Source: Sulfuricurvum sp. (GTDB lineage Bacteria > Campylobacterota > Campylobacteria > Campylobacterales > Sulfurimonadaceae). Taken from it: a DNA stretch of 57,567 nucleotides. Shown piece after piece: positions 35,523 to 44,946 of the stretch. Positions within the stretch are counted from its first letter, which is position 1. Every line of letters begins with the position of its first letter. The notes under the pieces were generated by a model. The model made no database searches, was not told the origin of the DNA, and was given only the letters and a program-made list of their open reading frames with translations. A program made the position numbers and the translations under genes. The stretch is taken from contig NZ_JAQTYM010000011.1 of the NCBI RefSeq assembly GCF_028688295.1, forward strand, positions 1 to 57,567, written 5' to 3'.

Positions 35523-36776
35523 ATGATTTTAGCGGTTTCGCTCTTTTTAGTTACCCTTGTTTTTATTATTTGGCAGCCGCGAGGATTGCAGATCGGTACC
35601 ACGGCGGTAGTGGGTGCCATTGTGGCTGTGATCCTCGGAGTCGTGAGTTTAGCCGATGTGTGGACGGTCACCTCCATCGTCTGGGATGCGACACTTGCCT
35701 TTATCGGTATTATCATCCTCTCTATGGTACTCGATGAGATCGGCTTCTTCGAATGGGCGGCACTCAAGATGGTTCGTTTGTCGAAAGGTAACGGAAATCT
35801 TATGTTTATCTATATGATGATTCTAGGAGCATTAGTAGCGGCATTTTTCGCCAACGACGGGGCAGCGCTGATCCTCACCCCGATCATTTTGGCCAAGATG
35901 AAATATCTCAAGCTCAATCCCGTTGCGATGTTCGCATTTTTGATGGCGGGAGGATTTATCGGCGACAGTGCTTCCAATCCTCTCGTCATCTCTAACCTCA
36001 CTAACATCGTGACGGCGGGGTATTTTGGACTCGGATTCTGGGAATACGCACGGACGATGTTCCTCCCGAATCTCCTCAGTATCATCGCTTCTATCGTCGT
36101 ATTGTGGCTCTTTTTCCGTAAAGACATCCCTACACAAATCAATATCGACAATCTTGCCACACCTGAGAGCGCGATTAAAAACATAACGATGTTCCGCCTC
36201 AGCTGGTGGTTCTTGGGATTACTGATGGTGGGGTATTTTATCGGGGATGCGTATCATCTCCCTATCTCGGTCTTCGCCCTCGGCGGCGCTTTGGTCTTCC
36301 TAGCCATCGCGACGTATTTCAAGGCGACCAAGCCAATCATGACAATCAAAGCGGCACCGTGGCAGGTCGTGTGGTTCAGCATCGGTCTTTACGTCGTCGT
36401 CTACGGTCTGAAAAACGGCGGGTTGACGACGTATCTCGCAGGGGTGATTATGGAGCTTCAGAGCATGGGTAACGTCTATGCCGTGATCGGCACGGGATTC
36501 CTCTCCGCCATCCTCAGCTCGGTGATGAACAACATGCCGACCGTTATGATCATGGACATCGCGATTGCCGAAGCAGGGAACAGTGCATTGGCGTATGCCA
36601 ACATCATCGGATGCAACCTCGGACCAAAAATGACCCCGATCGGATCACTTGCAACCCTTCTTTGGCTCCATGTTTTGGCGCAAAAAGGGGTCAAAATCGG
36701 ATGGGGCGAGTATATGAAAGTAGGGCTGGTGATTACCCCTCCTGTACTGCTTGTAGCATTAATTGGATTGATTTAG
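35523..36776 (+). CDS. arsB: Arsenite efflux pump ArsB
   Basis: A 417-residue inner-membrane arsenite/proton antiporter with about 11-12 helices. Recognisable segments are the VIWDATLAFIGIIILSMVLDEIGFFEW opening in adjoining parts, FFANDGAALILTPI and NNMPTVMIMDIA, conserved in the ArsB/NhaD ion transporter group. ATG at 35523 is chosen because GGAG lies 6 bp before it and the first helix begins there; a longer frame to 35487 would start inside the operator. It is divergent from arsR, and its 3' end overlaps the convergent histidine kinase gene by 18 bp. Confidence 0.94.
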   Translation: MILAVSLFLVTLVFIIWQPRGLQIGTTAVVGAIVAVILGVVSLADVWTVTSIVWDATLAFIGIIILSMVLDEIGFFEWAALKMVRLSKGNGNLMFIYMMILGALVAAFFANDGAALILTPIILAKMKYLKLNPVAMFAFLMAGGFIGDSASNPLVISNLTNIVTAGYFGLGFWEYARTMFLPNLLSIIASIVVLWLFFRKDIPTQINIDNLATPESAIKNITMFRLSWWFLGLLMVGYFIGDAYHLPISVFALGGALVFLAIATYFKATKPIMTIKAAPWQVVWFSIGLYVVVYGLKNGGLTTYLAGVIMELQSMGNVYAVIGTGFLSAILSSVMNNMPTVMIMDIAIAEAGNSALAYANIIGCNLGPKMTPIGSLATLLWLHVLAQKGVKIGWGEYMKVGLVITPPVLLVALIGLI

Positions 36777-38030
36777 AACGATCCTAAAACAGTTCAGCCC
36801 CGATGCATGCTGATATTCCAGCGTATAGCCGTGTTTGTTGAGGATAGAATAGGTGATGTAAAGTCCCAATCCTAATCCACTTTCTGATCCCTCATAGGTA
36901 CGGTTAAACGGCTTGGAAAAAACTCGGTTTTCATCAGGGATCGGATCTCCGATACTGCATACTTCAATACTGTGTGACAATATAATCAGAGTCGGTTTCG
37001 AGTTGGAGTATTTGAGTGCGTTGTCGAGAAGATTTTTGAGGGCAATGGAGAAAAGCTGGAAATCGGCGTTGATCATCAAATCGGAGTTTTCCCCTTTGAT
37101 GGTAATATTTTTTTTGTCACACAGCAAAATATCACACGTATGATCGAGGATATCGACGAAACGGTACTCTCGTCTATTAAGATGCCACTCCCCACTGCTA
37201 AATTGCTCCATTTTTGAAAACTCATCCAAGAGATAACTCATCCGATTAAAAATCCGTTTTAACCGCTCTTGCTCTGCTGATTCACCAATACAGTCGGTGG
37301 TAAGGGAGCCTTTCATAATCGGGGTTTTTAACTCATGTAGAATATTACGTAAAAACAGGGAACGCGCTTCTTTCATGGCCGCTATTTTTTCTAAGACCAG
37401 ATTAAATTCGCGGGTGATCTGAGAAATCTCGTCTTTTCCATCACTAGACATTTTAAGACGGGTATCGCCCTCTTTGAAATTTATAATGGCATCTTTGAGA
37501 CGATGCAGGGGGGTAAGTTTACGCAATAGATAGAGAAAAAAGAGCAAAACAAGTATATCAATCGCGACAAATATCCCCCAAATTTTCCATGACGAGTATT
37601 CTTTCAAATCTTGCAGAACAATCGTGGTAAAAGGAAATGGTAGTGGTGGCGGCAGAAATTTTGAATCCCCCATCATCGGTGGCGGTCTACCAAATTTAAA
37701 ATCAGGGGGAGGAAATTTTATGAAATAGATCTTGTTATCATAGCGCATCATTTTGCCAAAAGGGAAGGATACTAAAGATTCCCCTTTAGTACGCAATATT
37801 TCTGAAGAGTATGATGAGGGTATTATCATTAACTGTTTTAATTCTGAGTCAAAATTGCCCTTTTGATGGTGGATGAGCCTATCTGCTAGCGCAAATCGTT
37901 GCATTCGATCCGCTATTTGTTCTTTGGAGAAATGTTGTTGAGCAATCCAAAAAAGCCCGTTTATCAAGGCAAATATCAGTAGAAAAAAGAAGATAATGAG
38001 GCGAATAATGGAGTGATTATTGATTAACAA
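36759..38030 (-). CDS. Membrane sensor histidine kinase, ArsS-like
   Basis: A 423-residue kinase: membrane helices near 9-29 and 152-172, a periplasmic sensor of about 120 residues, HAMP, phospho-His in NILHELKTPI, N-box NLLDNALKY and GLGLGLYITYSIL. The arrangement matches the ArsS acid-sensing kinases of Helicobacter. The periplasmic loop is rich in proline, with PPP runs such as FPPPDFKFGRPPP. It overlaps its response regulator gene by 14 bp. The likely target next door is an EF-hand gene, so calcium or acid are both possible signals. The name ArsS means acid-responsive and does not link it to the arsenic genes. Confidence 0.92.
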   Translation of the reverse strand: MLINNHSIIRLIIFFFLLIFALINGLFWIAQQHFSKEQIADRMQRFALADRLIHHQKGNFDSELKQLMIIPSSYSSEILRTKGESLVSFPFGKMMRYDNKIYFIKFPPPDFKFGRPPPMMGDSKFLPPPLPFPFTTIVLQDLKEYSSWKIWGIFVAIDILVLLFFLYLLRKLTPLHRLKDAIINFKEGDTRLKMSSDGKDEISQITREFNLVLEKIAAMKEARSLFLRNILHELKTPIMKGSLTTDCIGESAEQERLKRIFNRMSYLLDEFSKMEQFSSGEWHLNRREYRFVDILDHTCDILLCDKKNITIKGENSDLMINADFQLFSIALKNLLDNALKYSNSKPTLIILSHSIEVCSIGDPIPDENRVFSKPFNRTYEGSESGLGLGLYITYSILNKHGYTLEYQHASGLNCFRIVLNQSN

Positions 38031-38685
38031 ATTTATATCCTACACCCCGAACCGATACGATATAACGGGGATTTTTAGTGTCGTCGCCGATTTTTTGACG
38101 GATTCGTCCCATGATAACATCAATACTTTTGAGACTGCTCTCATATTTGATCGATCCAATACTCAATAGTAGCTCTTCGCGTGAGATAACGGTGCGGTCT
38201 TTTTGGATCATGTAAGCGACGATATCGTATTCAGCTTGGCTAAGACGCAGGTATGCACCGTGTCGTGTAATCTCATGACGTTCATCATCGACCTCAAAGG
38301 GGGTGAGTGCTTTGGGCATGGTCGGATGGAGGCGTCGCAAAATCGCATCGATTCGGACAATAAGCTCTTGCGGATCGTAGGGTTTTGGGAGATAATCATC
38401 TGCTCCGCGTGCAAATCCCATCATTTTATCCCGTATGTCAGAGCGAGCAGAAGAGATGATGATCGGGATCGAGCTCTCTTGGCGAATCAGGCGGCAAATC
38501 TCCATCCCATCCATCTGTGGCAGTGAGAGATCGAGGACTAAAAGATCAAAATGTTGTTTTTGAAAGAGGCTTAACCCTTCCAGTGGTGTTGTCGTGATAG
38601 TTACATCGATATTATCTTTGACTAAACGTCCCTTTAACAGTTGTGCGAGTTCGATATCATCTTCAATCATTAAAACATTTATCAT
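38017..38685 (-). CDS. OmpR-family response regulator, ArsR(acid)-like
   Basis: A 222-residue DNA-binding regulator: receiver domain (LMIEDD, phospho-Asp in LDLSLPQMDG, Ser in SSARSD, Lys in LPKPYD) and winged helix (TRHGAYLRLSQAEYD, SLKSIDVIMGRIRQKI, ISVRGVGYKFV). The ATG at 38685 gives a normal length; a TTG frame ten codons longer would contain the promoter -10 inside coding sequence. There is no ribosome site, and TATAAT ends 6 bp before the ATG, so the mRNA may be leaderless. An 18-bp direct-repeat box sits upstream and recurs before the EF-hand gene. Confidence 0.93.
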   Translation of the reverse strand: MINVLMIEDDIELAQLLKGRLVKDNIDVTITTTPLEGLSLFQKQHFDLLVLDLSLPQMDGMEICRLIRQESSIPIIISSARSDIRDKMMGFARGADDYLPKPYDPQELIVRIDAILRRLHPTMPKALTPFEVDDERHEITRHGAYLRLSQAEYDIVAYMIQKDRTVISREELLLSIGSIKYESSLKSIDVIMGRIRQKIGDDTKNPRYIVSVRGVGYKFVNQ

Positions 38686-38691
38686 AAAGCG

Positions 38692-38725
38692 ATTATAACG
38701 GGGCAAAAGTAACAAGTAAGTAACA
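38692..38725 (-). promoter_or_regulatory. Promoter of the response regulator gene with direct-repeat box (copy A)
   Basis: In the gene direction the box TGTTACTTACTTGTTACT (38725-38708) has two GTTACT half-sites with an 11-bp period, then 10 bp, then a perfect TATAAT (38697-38692), then 6 bp to the ATG. No sigma70 -35 is visible, as expected if a PhoB/OmpR-type activator bound to the box replaces it. Autoregulation by the adjacent regulator is the simplest reading. Confidence 0.65.
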
Positions 38726-38751
38726 CATGCCCAAGAGGGGCATGTATAGAT

Positions 38752-39393
38752 TTAAGCACTGAGGCTTAAAAGGGAGGCCGTATTAGTCGAAGAGGCATTA
38801 TTGCCATAATAAGAGAGAATTTTTTGAAGCATATCGTTACGCATATTTTTAAATGCGTCTTCGCTTGCTGTCTCAGTGGTTGAAGCAGTTGTTTGGGTCG
38901 ATTCACTCGTACTTGTCGAGTTATTGGTTGAATCTTTTTTGAATAGTACTGCTAATTCCTCCATGCTCACTGTACCGTCTTCATTGGTATCGAGTGCAGC
39001 AAAAATTTCACTGGTGGTACTGTCACTTTCGGATGAAGCCGAAGAAGATTCACTCGGCGGAGGCATTCCGCCCGGTGGTGGCGGTGGCATTCCACCATCT
39101 TGGCCTTGCGATGATTCCGGCGGTTTCATGTTTTTAAGTGCCGCTACCAGTTCTTCAGTACTCATACTGCCGCTGCTGTCGGTATCGAGGATTGAAAAAA
39201 CATCGCTTGCAGAGCTACTGTTTGAAGATGCAGAAGAAAACTCGCTCGAACTCACTGAGCCATCACTGTCTGTATCCAAAGTTGTTAGTAGTTCCGCCGC
39301 GATATCTTCAAAACTCGGTTTTGAGCTTTGCGCAGTAGAAGAGGCTGAAGAAGTATATGACGCATACGAATTGTAATTCGATGAGACTGTCAT
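38752..39393 (-). CDS. EF-hand calcium-binding protein
   Basis: A 213-residue acidic, Ser-rich protein with three canonical EF-hand loops: DTDSDGSVSSSEF near residue 40, DTDSSGSMSTEEL near 70 and DTNEDGTVSMEEL near 135. All have Asp at positions 1 and 3, Gly at 6 and Glu at 12. A Pro/Gly linker (MPPPPPGGMPPP) separates the second and third. No signal peptide or membrane helix is seen, so it is cytoplasmic or exported by a non-Sec route. AAGGAG precedes the ATG. Its promoter carries the same box as the adjacent regulator gene. A calcium buffer or sensor is likely; partners are unknown. Confidence 0.9.
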   Translation of the reverse strand: MTVSSNYNSYASYTSSASSTAQSSKPSFEDIAAELLTTLDTDSDGSVSSSEFSSASSNSSSASDVFSILDTDSSGSMSTEELVAALKNMKPPESSQGQDGGMPPPPPGGMPPPSESSSASSESDSTTSEIFAALDTNEDGTVSMEELAVLFKKDSTNNSTSTSESTQTTASTTETASEDAFKNMRNDMLQKILSYYGNNASSTNTASLLSLSA

Positions 39394-39442
39394 GGGAGAC
39401 TCCTTATCGGGTGTAGCAAGAAAAAAATCTTACTCAGAGCGT

Positions 39443-39476
39443 AGGATAAAGGTTATAGAGTAACTAGTGGGTAACA
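39443..39476 (-). promoter_or_regulatory. Promoter of the EF-hand gene with direct-repeat box (copy B)
   Basis: In the gene direction TGTTACCCACTAGTTACT (39476-39459) is followed by 10 bp and then TATCCT (39448-39443), a fair -10. The box matches copy A at 15 of 18 positions, and the distance to the -10 is identical. The untranslated leader would be about 43 bases, with AAGGAG before the ATG at 39393. Confidence 0.65.
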
Positions 39477-39581
39477 TTTAGGATAAAAAAAATGATTTAT
39501 TTATAAGAATAGCCTAAGTGATAAAAAGGGATAATCTACTAACGGATAATAACAATAACATTTTTAGACAAAGTAATAGCA

Positions 39582-42500
39582 TTGAAAGATCATAAATCAT
39601 ATCTATGGCAATTGTTTGATCGTCAAATCATTCAGCCTAAACCGTTGATGCGCACTCTGATGTTTCCCCTTTTGATTCTTATTATTGCCTGTACTGTAGG
39701 GATGGGAGTCCTTTTTTATCAGCAGCATCTTTACTATTTAGAAGACTCATTTAGCAAAGATATTACAGAGTTAAATCATGACATGGAGGTGCTACTCAAT
39801 GAGCAAACTGCTTCCCTCCAATTAACCCTAAAACCTATAGTAAAAGATAGCGTTACATTGAAGGCGTTGAGCAACAAAGACAGCGACACATTGATGATGC
39901 AATGGCAAGATGTTTTTGAAAAAATGAAAGAAGAAAATGCGCTTACTCATTTTTACTTTTTGGATAAAAATCGTGTCTGTTTGGTGAGAGTCCATAATCC
40001 TAAGAAACGAGGGGATATTATCAATCGCTTTACTGCTCTAGAAGCGGAGTGGAAACGTCAAAGCTCATCTGGACTTGAGCTTGGACCTATGGGTACTTTG
40101 ACTTTACGTGTGATACAACCGGTGATTGTGGACAATGAGCTGATCGGATACATTGAACTGGGTAAAGAGATTGAAGATGTCCTGAAGCTTCTCCATTTTC
40201 AATCTAATAGCCATTTAGGAATGGTATTGCGTAAAGAATTTTTAAATCGGCAAGATTGGGAAGAGGGGATGCGTTCACTCTCTCGTGAAGCTGATTGGGA
40301 TCGTTTTGAAAAAGAGACGTTGGTTTATGCCTCCAATCCAAAACTCTTTCAACTTTTGACCCCAAAAATAGCTGAACGATTAAAACAGCATGCTCATCAT
40401 GATATTGGCGAAGTGATAGAGAGACATGGAAATAGGTACCGCCTCTCAGTCGTCGGACTTAAAGATGTTTCAGGAAAGGAGATCGGGGACTTTTTGATCC
40501 TCAGAAACATAACCCATGAAACGAATAAATTTTTGGATACGGTGCTGATAGGGGGGATGATTGGTTTTGTCGTGATCTTTTTGATGAGCGGGTTTGTCTA
40601 TTTACTGATTCGTCGCAGTGATGATGGGATCAAAAATCAGCAGCGCCAGTTGCAAGAGAGCCAGCGTCGGTTGGAACAAATGGCACGCCACAGTCGTAGT
40701 ATCATTTGGGAAGTGAATGAGCAGGGGGTTTACACCTACGTGAGTGATGTTGCGTATGAGGTTCTAGGATACACCAGCGAAGAGTTAGTGGGAACCTATT
40801 TTTATGATCTTCATCCTCAAAACTCTCGTGAAGCGTTTAAAAAAGCAGCTTTTGAAGTTTTTGAGCAGCAAGAACCTTTTAGTAATTTTAAAAACAAAGC
40901 GCTTACTAAAGACGGTATGACGGTATGGCTTATGACTAACGGTATCCCGATTGTTGCCCCTGATGGTAGATTACTGGGGTATCGGGGGAATGATACTGAT
41001 ATTACCGAGTGGCAAAAAGCTGAAGATGTAATTGTTGAATCACGTAATCTCCTCAATACGATTATCGATACGATTCCAATCCGTGTTTTTTGGAAGAGTA
41101 AAACATTACGCTACTTAGGATGCAATACACTATTTGCGCGGGATGCAGGATTAGAATCGCCGCAAGAACTCATTGGTAAAAATGATTATCAAATGACATG
41201 GTCACCGCAAGCCGATTTGTATCGTGCCGATGATTTTGCCGTTATGAAATCCGATGGGGCGAAACTTTTCTACGAAGAAGAGCAAACGACACCGGATGGT
41301 GACACGATTTGGCTGAGTACCTCGAAAGTGCCGCTCAAAAATAGTGCGGGTGATATCATCGGGATTTTAGGAACGTATGAAGATATCACTGCGCAAAAAG
41401 AGATGCAAACTACTTTACGTGTTAACGCAAAAATGTTGAATGAGGCACAGCATTTTGCCCGAATGGGAAGTTGGTCATTGGATTTGAGGCATAATACTCT
41501 CGTATGGTCGGATGAAGTATTTCATATTTTTGAGATTGATCAAACACGCTTTGAAGCAACGTATGAGGGATTTTTAAATCAAATTCACCCTGAAGATCGG
41601 GAGATGGTGAATCATGCATACCGTAATTCTCTCCAAACAAAAGAAGCTTACGAGCTTACTCATCGTCTTTTAATGGAGGATGGCAGGATCAAATGGGTCC
41701 ATGAAATCGGGATGAGTGAGTTTGATCTAGAGGGCAATCCTGTCCGTTCGATGGGAACGGTGCAGGATATAAGTGAGCGAAAAATCGCCGAAGACGCCAT
41801 CAATCGACTCGCTTTTTATGATCCATTGACGGAATTACCGAACCGTACGCTTTTGATTGATCGACTAAATCAAGTTCGGATATTGAGTGATCGTAACGGA
41901 GAGTTTTCTGCATTATTGTTTGTTGACTTGGACAACTTCAAAACTCTTAATGATACATTAGGACATGCGATGGGAGATGAACTTCTGCGTCAAGCCTCTT
42001 TACGTTTTAGAGGGTGTGTGCGCGAAGGAGATACGGTTGCGAGGTTCGGTGGAGATGAATTTATCATTCTTCTTTTGGGGGTAGGCAAAGATGAAAATCA
42101 TGCCGCGTCGGCGTGCAAAGCTATTGGTAAAAAAATCTTGGATGTATTGAGTCTTCCCTATGAATTGGAAACCCTCACCTATCAATTAAGTGCCAGTATG
42201 GGGATTACTCTGTTCAAAGGGGATAAAACAACGAATGATGAGTTGATGAAACAGGCCGATTTGGCAATGTATAAATCAAAAGATGCGGGTAAAAATACAC
42301 TGAGCTTTTTCGATCCGGAAATGGAAAGTTCTCTGAAAGAGCGAGCATTGATGGAAGAAGAGATTCGTCGAGGAATCGAACAAGAACAATTTCTCCTCTA
42401 CTATCAGCCCCAAGTCGATGAGAAGTCAAATGTCTACGGTGCCGAAGTATTGGTTCGTTGGAACCATCCTGAACGAGGGATTGTTTCACCGGCTGAATTT

Positions 42501-43130
42501 ATCCCTATTGCTGAAGAGACGGGGTTGATTTTACCTTTGGGTCAGTGGATTTTAAAGACGGCGTGTGATCAGCTAGTACTCTGGGCAGATCAAGAAGAGT
42601 TTAGTAATTTAGGTCTTGCTGTCAATGTAAGTGCGCGGCAGTTTAATGAAAGTGATTTTGTAGAGCAGGTTCTTTCCGTTTTGAAAGTGAGCGGAGCTAA
42701 TCCTATGCTGTTGAAACTCGAATTGACTGAAAGTTTGTTGGTACAAAATATCGAAAAGACGATTGAAAAAATGGAGCGTCTAAGAGCCGAGGGAGTTCGC
42801 TTCTCGCTCGATGATTTTGGGACAGGGTATTCTTCTCTCTCATACTTGAAAAAACTTCCACTGACTCAGTTGAAAATCGATCAGAGTTTTGTCCGAGATA
42901 TCTTAACCGATACGAATGATGCTATCATTTGTAAATCAACCATCGCGTTGGCAAACAGTATGGGACTCTCGGTTATTGCTGAGGGGGTAGAGACAAAAGA
43001 GCAGTTTGAGAGCCTTCTGTCGTTCGGATGTCGTACGTATCAAGGCTACTGGTTTAGCCGTCCGCTTTCTTTAGAGGCATTTGAAGCGTATCGTAAAAAT
43101 AACTATTCAACATTAAGTGCTCAATCATGA
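39582..43130 (+). CDS. Membrane sensor with three PAS domains, GGDEF and EAL
   Basis: A 1182-residue c-di-GMP enzyme. Membrane helices near 27-46 and 315-338 enclose a large periplasmic sensor (about 47-312) in which VYDKNR-type Cache features appear (FYFLDKNRVCLVRVH). Three PAS domains follow (about 362-480, 490-615, 625-745), then GGDEF (RFGGDEF near 822, I-site REGD) and EAL (AEVLVRW near 953: EVL for EAL, Glu kept; NVSA, ELTES, DDFGTG, LKIDQSF, AEGVE, QGYWFSRP). Both activities look intact. The start is a TTG with no clear ribosome site; the next in-frame ATG (39648) would cut into the N-terminal segment before helix 1. Ends in an ATGA overlap with the next cyclase gene. Confidence 0.92.
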   Translation: MKDHKSYLWQLFDRQIIQPKPLMRTLMFPLLILIIACTVGMGVLFYQQHLYYLEDSFSKDITELNHDMEVLLNEQTASLQLTLKPIVKDSVTLKALSNKDSDTLMMQWQDVFEKMKEENALTHFYFLDKNRVCLVRVHNPKKRGDIINRFTALEAEWKRQSSSGLELGPMGTLTLRVIQPVIVDNELIGYIELGKEIEDVLKLLHFQSNSHLGMVLRKEFLNRQDWEEGMRSLSREADWDRFEKETLVYASNPKLFQLLTPKIAERLKQHAHHDIGEVIERHGNRYRLSVVGLKDVSGKEIGDFLILRNITHETNKFLDTVLIGGMIGFVVIFLMSGFVYLLIRRSDDGIKNQQRQLQESQRRLEQMARHSRSIIWEVNEQGVYTYVSDVAYEVLGYTSEELVGTYFYDLHPQNSREAFKKAAFEVFEQQEPFSNFKNKALTKDGMTVWLMTNGIPIVAPDGRLLGYRGNDTDITEWQKAEDVIVESRNLLNTIIDTIPIRVFWKSKTLRYLGCNTLFARDAGLESPQELIGKNDYQMTWSPQADLYRADDFAVMKSDGAKLFYEEEQTTPDGDTIWLSTSKVPLKNSAGDIIGILGTYEDITAQKEMQTTLRVNAKMLNEAQHFARMGSWSLDLRHNTLVWSDEVFHIFEIDQTRFEATYEGFLNQIHPEDREMVNHAYRNSLQTKEAYELTHRLLMEDGRIKWVHEIGMSEFDLEGNPVRSMGTVQDISERKIAEDAINRLAFYDPLTELPNRTLLIDRLNQVRILSDRNGEFSALLFVDLDNFKTLNDTLGHAMGDELLRQASLRFRGCVREGDTVARFGGDEFIILLLGVGKDENHAASACKAIGKKILDVLSLPYELETLTYQLSASMGITLFKGDKTTNDELMKQADLAMYKSKDAGKNTLSFFDPEMESSLKERALMEEEIRRGIEQEQFLLYYQPQVDEKSNVYGAEVLVRWNHPERGIVSPAEFIPIAEETGLILPLGQWILKTACDQLVLWADQEEFSNLGLAVNVSARQFNESDFVEQVLSVLKVSGANPMLLKLELTESLLVQNIEKTIEKMERLRAEGVRFSLDDFGTGYSSLSYLKKLPLTQLKIDQSFVRDILTDTNDAIICKSTIALANSMGLSVIAEGVETKEQFESLLSFGCRTYQGYWFSRPLSLEAFEAYRKNNYSTLSAQS

Positions 43131-44938
43131 AAAATATCAAACTTAAAATTATCCTTTTCTTGAGTCTTGTGATCGTTTCGGTTTCAGTGATCATTACAAC
43201 GTACAATCTTTATTACGAAAAGCAAGAAAACCAAAGACGTATGAGCGAAGCGTACGATCATGTTTATCGAACTTATAATGAAACGCTCCAAGATTCGATC
43301 CGTTTTTATTCCTCACGGGCTCAGGCTAATCTTCGCTCACCGGGGGTGATGGAAGCGTTTAGGGCCAAAGATCACGATACACTTCATAGACTAGTCACTC
43401 CGCGATGGGAAGTAATGCAGAAGGAGAACCCTTGGTTAGTAGTTTTGCAGTTTCATAATGGGGACGGAAGCTCTTTACTCAGAATGCATCAGCCTGATGT
43501 GTACGGCGATAAAATCGCATCACAGCGTTCAATGGTAGCTTATGTACATAAAACTGCTCAGCAAGTTGCAGGGTTTGAAGAGGGGCGTCAGGGGTTGGCT
43601 TTTCGTATCCTTATTCCAGCGTTTGACCAAGGGGTTTATGTAGGGAGTGTCGAATTTGGAATCGCAGCTCCTTATTTCACCGATAAAATCTATCGTTTTG
43701 CAGGATATAACTCTTTTTTCTTTGTTAATAAAAATGCTTTAGGGACATTCGGACGCGTCGCTCAGCCTATTAGTGTTGATAACCACATAGGGATGGATAT
43801 CCCCTCTGAATTCCGACCTTTTATAAAACAATATGCGCTTGAGCATCCAAAACTGGAAAATGGTGTTTTATCTTATCGGAACCAAATGTATGAAGTGAAC
43901 ATATTAAACACGAACGATTATCAAAATAAGCCGATCGGGGCGATTATGTTTATTCGCTCTACGAATGATTTTAATGCCCATATTCGTCATCTACTCGTTG
44001 CATCAGCGCTCATTGTTCTCGTGTTGATCGTCATCATGAGTATTGGTATTGATCGAATTTATACGTATATTACCGAAAAAATGAGTTTCCAAAAACGGTA
44101 CGCTCAAATGATTCTCGATTCTGTACCCTCACCGGTAATCGTGACAAATGGAGTGGAGCTGATTGCGGCAAATAACTCCTTTTTAGGCTATTTACAATAT
44201 GACAATCTCGAAGCTTTTAAAAAGGAACACTTGTGTGTTTGTGAATATTTTGAATCAGGGGATACTGATGAGTATCTGATGCCAACGCGTAATGATAAAC
44301 TCTGGACCGAGTACATGATTGAGCATCCACTAAAAATACACAAAGCAAAAATTACCATCAATAATGTTACCACAACGTTCGAAGCTCGTTTATCGGTGTT
44401 AAAAGTTAATGAAGAAACCCGTTACGTCGTACTGTTTAATGATATCTCGATGATGCAGATCCAAACCATGAACGATCCATTAACACAGATCCCTAACCGT
44501 CTCCATTTTACGATGGTTTATCGCCATTTGATTAGTATGGCGAGAAGAGCTGAAAAGCCTCTCACTATTCTCTTTTTTGACATCGATCATTTTAAAGGGG
44601 TGAATGACCGATATGGTCATTTGATCGGAGATAAAGTTTTAAAACAAGTTTCAAAACTAGTAAGCCAAAGAATACGTAAAAGTGATATCGTAGCCCGTTG
44701 GGGAGGAGAAGAATTTATCCTCCTTTTACCCGATACAGAGATTGAGGAAGCAACCAGAGTCGCACAGATGCTTAGAAAAACGATTGATGAGGAAGATTTT
44801 GAAGAAGCTGGACATATCACCTGCTCTTTTGGTGTTGCCACTCTTGAATCTGATGAAGACGGTGAGCATTTGTTGAGCCGTGCGGATGAGTTATTGTACG
44901 AAGCAAAATCCAATGGACGCAATCGGGTAATCTCCTAG
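43127..44938 (+). CDS. Membrane Cache-like sensor - PAS - GGDEF diguanylate cyclase
   Basis: A 603-residue enzyme translationally coupled to the preceding GGDEF-EAL gene. Helix 1 is near 8-27; the periplasmic part (about 30-285) includes VVLQFHNGDGSSLLRMHQP and ASQRSMVAYVHKTAQQ, typical of a double-Cache sensor found in Campylobacterota; helix 2 is near 287-310; then a degenerate PAS (about 325-440) and GGDEF with RWGGEEF near 525 and I-site RKSD. Synthesis of c-di-GMP under product inhibition is expected. A cyclase paired with a dual enzyme suggests a local circuit with opposing activities. Confidence 0.93.
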   Translation: MKNIKLKIILFLSLVIVSVSVIITTYNLYYEKQENQRRMSEAYDHVYRTYNETLQDSIRFYSSRAQANLRSPGVMEAFRAKDHDTLHRLVTPRWEVMQKENPWLVVLQFHNGDGSSLLRMHQPDVYGDKIASQRSMVAYVHKTAQQVAGFEEGRQGLAFRILIPAFDQGVYVGSVEFGIAAPYFTDKIYRFAGYNSFFFVNKNALGTFGRVAQPISVDNHIGMDIPSEFRPFIKQYALEHPKLENGVLSYRNQMYEVNILNTNDYQNKPIGAIMFIRSTNDFNAHIRHLLVASALIVLVLIVIMSIGIDRIYTYITEKMSFQKRYAQMILDSVPSPVIVTNGVELIAANNSFLGYLQYDNLEAFKKEHLCVCEYFESGDTDEYLMPTRNDKLWTEYMIEHPLKIHKAKITINNVTTTFEARLSVLKVNEETRYVVLFNDISMMQIQTMNDPLTQIPNRLHFTMVYRHLISMARRAEKPLTILFFDIDHFKGVNDRYGHLIGDKVLKQVSKLVSQRIRKSDIVARWGGEEFILLLPDTEIEEATRVAQMLRKTIDEEDFEEAGHITCSFGVATLESDEDGEHLLSRADELLYEAKSNGRNRVIS

Positions 44939-44946
44939 AACACTAG

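Noticed and set aside
36759-38685. Two-component system as part of the arsenic island
   Set aside because: It resembles the acid-responsive ArsRS of Helicobacter by name only; the genes converge with arsB and the box links the regulator to the EF-hand gene instead.
38876-39376. A 166-codon open frame on the + strand
   Set aside because: Antisense to the EF-hand gene; its repeats only mirror the EF-hand loops and Pro/Gly linker.
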